Positions 1-6,269 of a stretch of DNA of 17,129 nucleotides are shown piece after piece. Source of the DNA: Burkholderiales bacterium (GTDB taxonomy: Bacteria; Pseudomonadota; Gammaproteobacteria; Burkholderiales; Burkholderiaceae_F); NCBI GenBank assembly GCA_021205255.1, contig JAJPXW010000004.1:1-17129 (forward strand). Reading direction: 5' to 3'. The position numbers and the translations under genes were made by a program. The first letter of the stretch is position 1; every line of letters begins with the position of its first letter. The notes beneath the pieces were generated by a model. That model saw only the letters and a list, made by a program, of their open reading frames with translations. It did not search any database and was not told the DNA's origin.

Positions 1-329
1 CGTAAGGATGAAGACGACTAAAGGCTTTAAGGCCTCCCCCAAAACGTGGTGGGAAGCCTTCAATGTTAAAAACTATTCAGGGGTGTTAATAAAGATTATT
101 AATATTAAGAAGGCCGTCTCTAAGGACGTAAATTGACGCATCGTCCTTTATGATCAGACTGTGCATGACGATGCTCGAGGTGACTTGCGCACATTCGGTT
201 TCGGAGTGCGGGGCGCTGTAGTTAGTAGCAATTACTTGATAAAGTCGTTGCCGATCTAGCTACTTTACCAATCATTCTGGATTCAGTTTTCAGTTGAGTG
301 GTAACGGCCCGAACCTTGGAAAAGAAAAA

Positions 330-381
330 TTTCCAGCACTGTGCATCTTGAAAGTTTTCAAGTCCCATCACAGTTTGGAAA
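330..381 (+). other. Compound hairpin (about 20 paired bases)
   Basis: Three nested stems are visible. The outer stem pairs TTTCCAG (330-336) with TTGGAAA plus a G-U (375-381). The middle stem pairs ACTGTG (338-343) with CACAGT (369-374). The inner stem pairs CTTGAAA (347-353) with TTTCAAG (356-362) around a two-base tip. A bulged base (337) and an asymmetric internal loop separate them. The length of the interrupted stem is more than I would expect by chance in an unconstrained spacer. It has no U-tract, so it is not a terminator; the terminator lies just downstream. Confidence 0.5.
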
Positions 382-408
382 AATTGGCAACCTTGACTAA
401 ATAGCCTA

Positions 409-447
409 AGGGAGTTCCTGATCCAAAGTCGGAACTCTCTTTTCTAT
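409..447 (+). terminator. Intrinsic terminator upstream of ssb
   Basis: A 10-bp stem (409-418 with 431-440, one G-U pair) encloses a 12-nt loop and is followed by a TTTTCT tract and a T-rich stretch. It reads on the plus strand but no plus-strand gene lies to its left in the window. It therefore ends either an unrecognised RNA in 1-408 or a transcript starting outside the window. The ssb promoter must lie between this terminator and 567, but I see no convincing -35/-10 pair there. Confidence 0.65.
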
Positions 448-567
448 GTCAATTTTTTATATTATTTACGCCACTAGGTTTCTTTGCCCAAGGCATAACA
501 GAACTAAATTTAAATATCTCAATCCTGCAGTCCATATGAATTGCGGATTACTTACATAGGTAAAAAA

Positions 568-1110
568 ATGGCCTCTCTTAATAAAGTCCAATTGATAGGG
601 AATCTGGGTAGAGATCCCGAAGTCCGCTATTCATCCGATGGAAGTTTGGCAATTTGCACTTTCTCTCTTGCCACTTCCCGCATGATGAAAAATCCAAATA
701 CTGGAGAAACCAGTGAAGAAACCGAATGGCATCGAGTGGTGTTTTTCGGTAAGCAGGCTGAAACTATCCAGAAGTACATGCATAAGGGTTCTCAAATGTA
801 TGTGGAAGGGAGACTGAGAACTCGTAAGTACGAAAAAGACGGGGTGACTCACTACACTACTGAAATTATGGGCGAACGTAGTTTGTTCCTTAGCTCTAGA
901 GGGGGCACGGGAACGACTGATGCCTATGATGATTATCCCGAGGTTCGGGGCTTTACAGGAAGTTCCGCAGCTCCAAAAGATACAAGTGGCTTTGAAAAAT
1001 CTCCAACGCCCAGAACTACGACGCCACCAGCTAGTACAACACCTCCTAGTTCTAGCGCACCTCAAAAAGAAGATCCTTTCCCTGAAGAGGACGAAGATAT
1101 TCCATTCTAG
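568..1110 (+). CDS. ssb: Single-stranded DNA-binding protein SSB
   Basis: Binds single-stranded DNA as a homotetramer during replication, recombination and repair, and recruits partner enzymes through its C-terminal tip. The 180-residue protein starts with the typical MASLNKVQLIGNLGRDPEVR block. An OB-fold covers about residues 1-110, with the DNA-stacking Trp at W54 in the TEWHRVVFFGK motif. A flexible Pro/Ser/Thr-rich linker follows (about 111-168), then the acidic tip EEDEDIPF. The frame is open upstream to a TTG at 541, but the ATG at 568 begins exactly where the family begins, so I chose it; the ribosome binding site is weak (AGG at 558-560). The length is normal for proteobacterial SSB. 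It stands alone behind the terminator at 409-447. Confidence 0.97.
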   Translation: MASLNKVQLIGNLGRDPEVRYSSDGSLAICTFSLATSRMMKNPNTGETSEETEWHRVVFFGKQAETIQKYMHKGSQMYVEGRLRTRKYEKDGVTHYTTEIMGERSLFLSSRGGTGTTDAYDDYPEVRGFTGSSAAPKDTSGFEKSPTPRTTTPPASTTPPSSSAPQKEDPFPEEDEDIPF

Positions 1111-1166
1111 TGAGCGGGTGTACCTTCCGTTTTGCGGATGGCCGTCTAGAAAGGTAGTGAACAGCT

Positions 1167-1205
1167 AAATACTTTTGTGTTCTGAGCTGAAGACACGAAG
1201 TATTT
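1167..1205 (+). other. Hairpin downstream of ssb
   Basis: A perfect 8-bp stem (AAATACTT 1167-1174 with AAGTATTT 1198-1205) continues, after a small internal loop, with GTGT (1177-1180) paired to ACAC (1193-1196). It lies 57 nt past the ssb stop codon. There is no proper T-tract after it, so it may be an RNA-stabilising 3' hairpin or a weak or Rho-assisted end for ssb rather than a classical terminator. The rest of the 1111-1388 gap holds only the promoter at 1335-1362. Confidence 0.35.
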
Positions 1206-1334
1206 GCTCGTTTAAGTTGTTGGTATAAGCTAGGCAATCCTGAATGCTCCCCTAGGCTTTCCCAACCCTGTAAAGTTTTATTGCGAATTTCTTGCAGGCA
1301 AGATGTGGGTGAAACACTCCCCACTCCTACTGCA

Positions 1335-1362
1335 TTGACACTTATTAACCCACCATTATCAC
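1335..1362 (+). promoter_or_regulatory. Sigma-70-type promoter of the VirK/YbjX-family gene
   Basis: A perfect -35 box TTGACA (1335-1340) is followed after 16 bp by TATCAC (1357-1362, 4 of 6 consensus). Transcription would start near 1369, giving a leader of about 20 nt before the ribosome binding site AAGGAG (1377-1382). This placement supports a GTG start at 1389, because any start upstream of about 1369 would lie outside this transcript. Confidence 0.5.
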
Positions 1363-1388
1363 GTCATGGCATACCTAAGGAGAAAGGC

Positions 1389-2309
1389 GTGAATACACAA
1401 ATATTGCGTTATATCGGCAAAAGTATGTACCACACGCATACTTTTAAAGGCTTTAAACGCTATATCGTTTTCAGAATCCGTTGCTTCTTTCATCCTAAGG
1501 ATGTGCAGGAACTTTTGGAATTCTTTAATGGCAACGAACTGCGTCGTCAAATACTTGAGCGCAACCCTTCTGTAGTAGAGCAGGCCACACGTGCTTTTTT
1601 CTATTTGAAATCGACCTGGAACGAGCGGACCGAAATAGTTAAAAATCATTTTCTTATCCTAGAAAAGCTATTTAAGCCCGAATTTCTTGAAATCCTCTAT
1701 GTAAAAGAGCAGGACATTGTGCTTTGGGAAGAAGAGTGGCAAGGCAAACCGCTTTCTCTTGTTCTGCATTTTGAAGGAGGACAGCGAAAGGAAGGATGTC
1801 TATCCTTGCTTCTTCTCTATGACGGTGAACTTCTCTACCAAATTATTTTCTGGCTTGCATACGCTAAAGACGGCGTAACGCCCGTCATATATGTAGGTGC
1901 GCTCCAAGGCATGAAAAATGGAAGCCAGCTCATTAAGGAGTTGACAAAAGCCTTCTTTGGATATCGAACAAAGAACCTGATTTTCTATGGTTTGCGCTGC
2001 TTCGCAAAAGATATAGGGGCAAAAGTTATTTACGGCGTAACTAATGAAGGCTACTACGCCATGAACCACATTCGCCTAGACCGCAAACTTAAAACTTCAT
2101 TTAATGACTTTTGGAAAGAATGCGAAGGTATTCAGTTCGATGACGTCCGGTTTTTTGAAATCCCGGTGGAAGAGACGAGAAAAAGTATTGAAGAAGTCAA
2201 GTCTTCCAAGAGAGCTCAGTATCGGCGGCGCTTTGAAAAGCTAGATCAAATCCAAACTTCAATTGATCAGGCACTTGTACCATTTAAAAATCCAACTGAA
2301 AACGCATAA
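1389..2309 (+). CDS. VirK/YbjX (DUF535) family protein
   Basis: Member of the VirK/YbjX family (DUF535), named after Shigella VirK and E. coli YbjX. Family members have been linked to envelope properties and virulence-factor display, but the biochemical role is unknown. The 306-residue protein shows the family core in order: EGCLSL (135-140), IYVGALQG (167-174), LTKAFFGYRTKNL (185-197), YGVTN (215-219) and FWKECEG (241-247). No signal peptide or membrane segment is evident, so it is probably cytosolic. I chose GTG 1389 because AAGGAG lies 6 nt upstream and a promoter lies just before it; the frame stays open to a TTG at 1281, but that extension has no family features. It appears to be its own transcription unit between ssb and the FmdB gene. 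About 300 residues is normal for the family. Confidence 0.88.
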   Translation: MNTQILRYIGKSMYHTHTFKGFKRYIVFRIRCFFHPKDVQELLEFFNGNELRRQILERNPSVVEQATRAFFYLKSTWNERTEIVKNHFLILEKLFKPEFLEILYVKEQDIVLWEEEWQGKPLSLVLHFEGGQRKEGCLSLLLLYDGELLYQIIFWLAYAKDGVTPVIYVGALQGMKNGSQLIKELTKAFFGYRTKNLIFYGLRCFAKDIGAKVIYGVTNEGYYAMNHIRLDRKLKTSFNDFWKECEGIQFDDVRFFEIPVEETRKSIEEVKSSKRAQYRRRFEKLDQIQTSIDQALVPFKNPTENA

Positions 2310-2360
2310 AAACGGTCCTTGAGTGTGTGGACTGCATCTCAAGAAAGCGGGTTGGCAACT

Positions 2361-2388
2361 TTTACTTAACCAGTAGCCGCAATATAAT
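2361..2388 (+). promoter_or_regulatory. Promoter of the FmdB-type gene
   Basis: A perfect -10 box TATAAT (2383-2388) is preceded at 16 bp by TTTACT (2361-2366, 4 of 6 consensus). The start of transcription would be near 2395, about 21 nt before the ATG at 2416. The 2310-2360 stretch before it contains only a 6-bp inverted repeat (2318-2323 with 2338-2343) without a T-run, so no clear terminator separates it from the previous gene. Confidence 0.55.
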
Positions 2389-2415
2389 TGCGCAGTTTTA
2401 ATTTCAAGAAGAAAA

Positions 2416-2742
2416 ATGCCTATCTACGCCTATAAATGCACAAATTGTGGCTACGAAAAGGACATTCTCCAGAAGTATTCAGACGCACCTAAAACCATAT
2501 GTCCAAAATGCGGGCAGCCTACTTTTAAAAAACAGCTATCCGCACCTGGCTTTGAGCTTAAAGGTACAGGTTGGTACGCAACTGACTTCAAAGGTGGGTC
2601 TTCTCGTGCACAAGCAGCTTCCCATGAGTCTGAAACAGAAAAAGCAGAGTCTAAGAATAAGGGAGCACTAGTTAAAGTCGATAATCCGAAAGCTGAATCC
2701 AAAACGGAATCCAAATCCACACCTGAAAAAGCCGATAAGTAG
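2416..2742 (+). CDS. FmdB-type zinc-ribbon protein
   Basis: Small putative regulatory or metal-binding protein of the FmdB family (named after FmdB of methylotrophs). The 108-residue product begins MPIYAYKCTNCGYEKD and carries two CxxC knuckles, C8/C11 and C29/C32, which form a zinc ribbon within about residues 1-45. The remainder (about 65-108) is low-complexity Lys/Glu/Ser with repeated KAESK-like units and is probably disordered. AAGAAG at 2406-2411 serves as the ribosome binding site. In many Burkholderiales this gene precedes a DUF502 membrane-protein gene and aspS; here it directly precedes aspS with a 132-bp spacer. Its molecular function is unknown. Length and core fit the family well. 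Confidence 0.9.
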   Translation: MPIYAYKCTNCGYEKDILQKYSDAPKTICPKCGQPTFKKQLSAPGFELKGTGWYATDFKGGSSRAQAASHESETEKAESKNKGALVKVDNPKAESKTESKSTPEKADK

Positions 2743-2789
2743 CTCAATCATTACAAATTACTGCAATTAAATTCTGTTAATTTTCTTGA

Positions 2790-2819
2790 TTGACCTACAA
2801 TCACATGTTTAGCTAAATT
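2790..2819 (+). promoter_or_regulatory. Possible aspS promoter
   Basis: TTGACC (2790-2795, 5 of 6) and TAAATT (2814-2819, 4 of 6) are separated by 18 bp. Transcription from here would start near 2826 and give a leader of about 50 nt containing the hairpin at 2838-2852. No terminator separates aspS from the upstream FmdB-type gene, so read-through is also possible. Confidence 0.35.
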
Positions 2820-2837
2820 TTGTAAGAAAAGCCGCAG

Positions 2838-2855
2838 ACTCCATGCTGGAGTTTT
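2838..2855 (+). other. Hairpin in the aspS leader
   Basis: ACTCCA (2838-2843) and TGGAGT (2847-2852) form a perfect 6-bp stem with a 3-nt loop, followed by a short TTTT (2852-2855). It lies 20 nt before the aspS start codon. It could be a weak terminator for the FmdB-type transcript or a leader structure affecting aspS translation. The T-tract is too short to call it a firm terminator. Confidence 0.35.
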
Positions 2856-2874
2856 GCCTAACTCGGAGTTTTCC

Positions 2875-4683
2875 ATGCGAACACAATATGCCGGCCTGGT
2901 AGATGAGAAATATATAGGGAAAGATGTTACCTTATATGGCTGGGCTCACCGTCGCCGCGACCATGGCGGCGTTATTTTTATCGACCTTCGCGATAGGGAA
3001 GGTCTTGTCCAAGTGGTCTGCGATCCAGATCGTCCGGAAGTTTTTAATACAGCCGATAAAGTCCGTAACGAATACGTACTTGAAGTTAAAGGCCGTGTGC
3101 GTGCAAGACCAGAGGGTACACGCAATGAAAATTTAATTTCCGGTGGAATTGAAGTCCTAGCCGATGAATTAAAGATCCTTAATCCTTCAGCACCACCTCC
3201 ATTCCTTCTTGACGACGAGAATCTATCAGAAACTACACGTCTGACTTATAGAGTTCTGGATCTTCGTCGTGCTCCTATGCAGCGCAATATGAAATTGCGT
3301 TACAAAGCAGCAATGGCTTTCCGCAAATACTTGGATGCGCATGGGTTCATTGACATTGAAACACCGATGTTGACAAGAAGCACACCTGAAGGCGCACGCG
3401 ACTACTTAGTTCCTTCTCGTGTACATGATGGCTATTTCTATGCACTCCCACAATCACCTCAGCTCTTTAAGCAGATGCTGATGTGTGCCGGTTTCGATAG
3501 ATATTATCAAATCGTTAAGTGCTTCCGTGACGAAGACCTTCGTGCGGACCGCCAGCCTGAATTCACTCAGGTGGATATCGAAACTAGCTTCCTTACAGAA
3601 GAAGAAATTCGTCACATCATGGAAGGCTTGATGCGTTATGTGTTTAAAGAAACCATTAACGTTGACCTGCCAGACCCATTCCCAGTCATGGACTACACCT
3701 ATGCGATGAATACTTACGGTTCCGATAAACCAGACTTGAGAGTAAAGCTCAAGCTGACTGATCTGACCGACATGATGAAGAATGTTGACTTCAAAGTGTT
3801 CAAGAGCGCAACTGAACTTCCTGATGGAAGAGTCATGGCTTTACGTGTCCCACAAGGTGCACAGATGCCTCGTAGCGAAATCGATAGCTACCAGGAATTC
3901 GTAAAGATCTACGGTGCTAAAGGTTTGGCCTACATCAAGGTAAACGATGCAACTAAAGGAAGAGAAGGTCTGCAAAGCCCGATCGTTAAGAATCTCTCCG
4001 ATGAAGTTCTAGCCGAGATCTTAAAGAGAACTGAAGCGCAGACTGGCGATGTCATCTTCTTTGGCGCCGACCGTAAGAAAGTTGTCTATGACTCCCTTGG
4101 CGCACTTAGATTGAAAATTGGTCATAGCGATTTCGGCAAGAGCCATGGACTATTCGAAGAAGGCTGGAAGTCACTTTGGGTCATTAACTTCCCAATGTTT
4201 GAATACAACGAAGAAGAAGAGCGTTGGGACGCTTGCCACCATCCATTTACTAGTCCAAAAGAAGGCGATGAGGACAAGTTGGAAACCGATCCCGGCAACT
4301 GTTTTGCAAAAGCCTACGATATGGTTTTAAACGGTTGGGAAATCGGTGGCGGTTCTATTCGTATTCATGATGCCGATACGCAAACTAAGGTCTTTAGCGC
4401 ATTGAAGATTGGTCCGGAAGCAGCTAGACAGAAATTCGGTTTCTTGCTTGACGTTCTGCAATATGGAGCACCTCCCCATGGTGGTCTTGCATTCGGCTTA
4501 GACCGTATTATCACGATCATGACCGGTGCTGATTCCATTCGCGACGTTATTGCGTTCCCGAAGACTCAGCGTGCCCAGTGCTTATTGACTAATGCTCCGT
4601 CTCCAGTTGACGAAAAACAATTAAGAGAATTGCATATTCGTTTACGTAACGAGCATAAGCACCCAGCTGCACCTACTGCCTAA
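2875..4683 (+). CDS. aspS: Aspartyl-tRNA synthetase, probably non-discriminating (Asp/Asn)
   Basis: Class II aminoacyl-tRNA synthetase that charges tRNA-Asp with aspartate in the cytosol. The 602-residue protein has an N-terminal OB-fold anticodon-binding domain (about 1-105), the class II catalytic core with the motif 1 region near TPMLTRSTPEGARDYLVPSR, motif 2 FRDEDLRADRQPEFTQ (about 217-232), the bacterial insertion domain (about 290-420) and motif 3 GGLAFGLDR (about 536-544). H30 (in RRRDH) and G81 (in RPEGTRN) match the His/Gly pair described for non-discriminating AspRS such as that of Pseudomonas aeruginosa, so it probably also makes Asp-tRNA-Asn for GatCAB. The start is ATG 2875 with GGAG at 2866-2869 and matches homologues; the TTG at 2854 is rejected. 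A strong terminator follows. Confidence 0.97.
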   Translation: MRTQYAGLVDEKYIGKDVTLYGWAHRRRDHGGVIFIDLRDREGLVQVVCDPDRPEVFNTADKVRNEYVLEVKGRVRARPEGTRNENLISGGIEVLADELKILNPSAPPPFLLDDENLSETTRLTYRVLDLRRAPMQRNMKLRYKAAMAFRKYLDAHGFIDIETPMLTRSTPEGARDYLVPSRVHDGYFYALPQSPQLFKQMLMCAGFDRYYQIVKCFRDEDLRADRQPEFTQVDIETSFLTEEEIRHIMEGLMRYVFKETINVDLPDPFPVMDYTYAMNTYGSDKPDLRVKLKLTDLTDMMKNVDFKVFKSATELPDGRVMALRVPQGAQMPRSEIDSYQEFVKIYGAKGLAYIKVNDATKGREGLQSPIVKNLSDEVLAEILKRTEAQTGDVIFFGADRKKVVYDSLGALRLKIGHSDFGKSHGLFEEGWKSLWVINFPMFEYNEEEERWDACHHPFTSPKEGDEDKLETDPGNCFAKAYDMVLNGWEIGGGSIRIHDADTQTKVFSALKIGPEAARQKFGFLLDVLQYGAPPHGGLAFGLDRIITIMTGADSIRDVIAFPKTQRAQCLLTNAPSPVDEKQLRELHIRLRNEHKHPAAPTA

Positions 4684-4700
4684 ATAAACCAGTAGACGGA

Positions 4701-4737
4701 AAGCCCTAAGTAGATTAACTGCTTGGGGCTTTTCTTT
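4701..4737 (+). terminator. Intrinsic terminator of aspS
   Basis: AAGCCCTAAG (4701-4710) pairs with CTTGGGGCTT (4722-4731) over 10 bp with one wobble, around an 11-nt loop, and is followed by TTTCTTT. It lies 17 nt past the aspS stop codon. It does not have a T-run in the opposite direction, so it is unlikely to end the convergent MFS gene. Confidence 0.85.
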
Positions 4738-4742
4738 AGAGC

Positions 4743-4767
4743 GTTCTCAGCAAGGGGGACTGAGAAC
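4743..4767. other. Hairpin between convergent aspS and MFS genes
   Basis: GTTCTCAG (4743-4750) and CTGAGAAC (4760-4767) form a perfect 8-bp stem around a 9-nt loop. It lies 53 nt beyond the end of the minus-strand MFS gene and past the aspS terminator. Neither side has a proper T-tract, so it may be a 3' stabilising hairpin or part of a Rho-dependent end for the MFS transcript. Confidence 0.35.
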
Positions 4768-4819
4768 TGGTTTGGATTCTGCTATTTCAGTGCAGACGTT
4801 AATAGATAGCTACACGGTT

Positions 4820-6040
4820 CTATTGGGCCTCTTTATGGTGAAGATGGATTGGCTTCTTCAAGAAAATAAGAAGACATCCAGTAACGATAGTCGTAGCGGC
4901 AACCAAATAGAACGTCAAGTGATAGTCTTTATCCCAGTGAGTAACTAATAGACCAAAGAGTACAGGAATAATGATGGCACCGATGTCTTCAAAGAAATCA
5001 GCTCCGCCAGTGGCTTCTGATACTCTACCCTCTGGTGCATGTAGAGCAACCTGGGCGGAATAGACACCTGACCAGCCTTTCGAACTAAACCCCAATAGGA
5101 AGACAATGCAAACAATGAGAGCCTTTGATGAATGAGGTTCTATCTGAGCAAGAGCTATAGTGGAAAGGCCCATCAAAATTCCACAAAATGCCAGTACGGC
5201 TTTTGAAGAATTGATTTTGTCAGCCAACCAACCCCAGAAAAGTCTTCCTGCAAACATGCCTACTGTTGAGACAGAGAGCGCATAACCGGCAAACAATAGT
5301 GTGAAGTCTCTATGGACTAGGTAAGTAACTAAGTAAGCCAATGCAGTAGTTGCCAAGCCTTTATAGCAGATGCTCAGGAAGGCTAATTTCATGAGTGCCG
5401 GGCTACTGATCACTAACCTAAAGCTTTCCTGCAAGGACTTAGGCGTGATTTTTTCATTTTTGTCTATGTAAGTGTCCTGATCCGGCCTTACAGTCAAACA
5501 CCAGTATGCACCTGCTGCGCCAATGACAGCTGCAAACGTAAGGGCAACTTGCCAATCGTAATGAATTGCTATATACGGAATCAATATGCCAGCTAATGCA
5601 ATACCGATTGGCTCGGCTGTTTGCTTTATGGAGAAAATAAAGTTCAGGTGAGATTTTTGAGTGTGGTGGCTCACCATCGTATTGACCGCAGGCTGTACAG
5701 CTCCTTTTCCTAAACCAAGTAAGAGACCAGAACCAATAATAATTGTTGACCAGTCGGCAAAGCATAGAAGAAGCGAAACCGCATAAGCCAATAGGCAGTA
5801 CTCGGTAATGCGTGCTGGTCCGTACTTACGAATAAAAGTTCCACTTACGAGGGAGGACAAGCAAGCTCCCAGATAAATACAAGATGTATAAATACCAATG
5901 AAGGAAGAACTGAAATGAAGCGTACGGGTGATTTCTGGAGCGATAGCAGAGACAGTATGGCTCATCAAACCGGCCACGAGTTGCGCAATCATCGCCGTAG
6001 AAAGGGCTTGGACACCCAAACGATCTAAATGATCCAACAT
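4820..6040 (-). CDS. Major facilitator superfamily (MFS) transporter
   Basis: Twelve-helix secondary transporter of the inner membrane; the substrate cannot be read from the sequence. The 406-residue protein has alternating hydrophobic segments across its whole length. The loop after helix 2 carries GTFIRKYGPARI, and the matching loop after helix 8 carries GWLADKINSSKAV, the MFS motif-A signatures of the two halves. The GLLLGLGKGAVQPAVNTMV segment resembles the conserved helix 4-5 region. ATG 6040 is supported by AAGGAG (minus strand of 6050-6055) 9 nt upstream. It is preceded by a 226-bp spacer without a clear terminator for the sotB-like pseudogene. Length and layout are normal, so it looks intact. 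A full-length MFS next to a broken one is notable, but the two are from different subfamilies. Confidence 0.88.
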   Translation of the reverse strand: MLDHLDRLGVQALSTAMIAQLVAGLMSHTVSAIAPEITRTLHFSSSFIGIYTSCIYLGACLSSLVSGTFIRKYGPARITEYCLLAYAVSLLLCFADWSTIIIGSGLLLGLGKGAVQPAVNTMVSHHTQKSHLNFIFSIKQTAEPIGIALAGILIPYIAIHYDWQVALTFAAVIGAAGAYWCLTVRPDQDTYIDKNEKITPKSLQESFRLVISSPALMKLAFLSICYKGLATTALAYLVTYLVHRDFTLLFAGYALSVSTVGMFAGRLFWGWLADKINSSKAVLAFCGILMGLSTIALAQIEPHSSKALIVCIVFLLGFSSKGWSGVYSAQVALHAPEGRVSEATGGADFFEDIGAIIIPVLFGLLVTHWDKDYHLTFYLVAATTIVTGCLLIFLKKPIHLHHKEAQ

Positions 6041-6233
6041 AGTAACTTACTCCTTTTGGTGGATAGTAAAGAGAAGAGCTGCCCACGAACAATAGATCTA
6101 GCCTGTTACGGTCATTTTGATTTATTTGCAAAAAGAGGCAATGTGTTGAAAATATAGAAGAAAATTTAGAACTTCCATCCCTTTCTTACTGGAAGAACAA
6201 GTGGTAAATCCAATCTTTCTTGGTTTTTCTTGT

Positions 6234-6269
6234 TCTTTGTATCTATCTTTGTCTCAATCTTTGTATCTA
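6234..6269. repeat. Three degenerate 12-nt repeats at the end of the sotB-like pseudogene
   Basis: The unit TCTTTGTATCTA occurs at 6234-6245 and again exactly at 6258-6269, with a degenerate copy TCTTTGTCTCA between them at 6246-6256. The last copy overlaps the stop codon of the sotB-like reading frame. This is probably simple slippage in a T-rich spacer; no function is apparent. Confidence 0.6.

Larger units (their letters stand above)
1..540. other. Gene-free, inverted-repeat-rich region upstream of ssb; possible structured RNA
   Basis: I find no convincing protein gene here on either strand. The stretch holds an unusual number of inverted repeats: 29-38 with 51-60 (10 pairs if read on the minus strand, one G-U), 122-128 with 142-148 (7 bp), 138-145 with 167-174 (8 bp, overlapping the previous one), 224-229 with 259-264, a compound hairpin at 330-381 and an intrinsic terminator at 409-447. 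Together these suggest a plus-strand structured transcript ending near 447. I could not match it to tmRNA, RNase P RNA, 6S RNA or a tRNA by eye. It could also be the long leader of a divergent gene to the left, since uvrA is often divergent from ssb, but no such gene is visible. Confidence 0.45.

Noticed and set aside
29..60. Inverted repeat as an intrinsic terminator at the left edge
   Set aside because: The stem is good (best on the minus strand) but neither side has a T-tract. It is kept only as part of the structured region.
1..447. 6S RNA, tmRNA or RNase P RNA
   Set aside because: The conserved sequence blocks of these RNAs were not found, and the hairpin around CTTGAAAGTTTTCAAG is only vaguely like part of 6S RNA.
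541..567. TTG start adding nine residues to SSB
   Set aside because: The extension has no family support; homologues begin at the Met encoded at 568.
1..567. LexA (SOS) box in the ssb upstream region
   Set aside because: I looked for CTGT-N8-ACAG spacing and found only half-sites such as CTGTGCAT, so it is not supported.
2854..2874. TTG start for aspS
   Set aside because: The ATG at 2875 matches homologues, and GGAG lies properly spaced before it, inside the putative extension.
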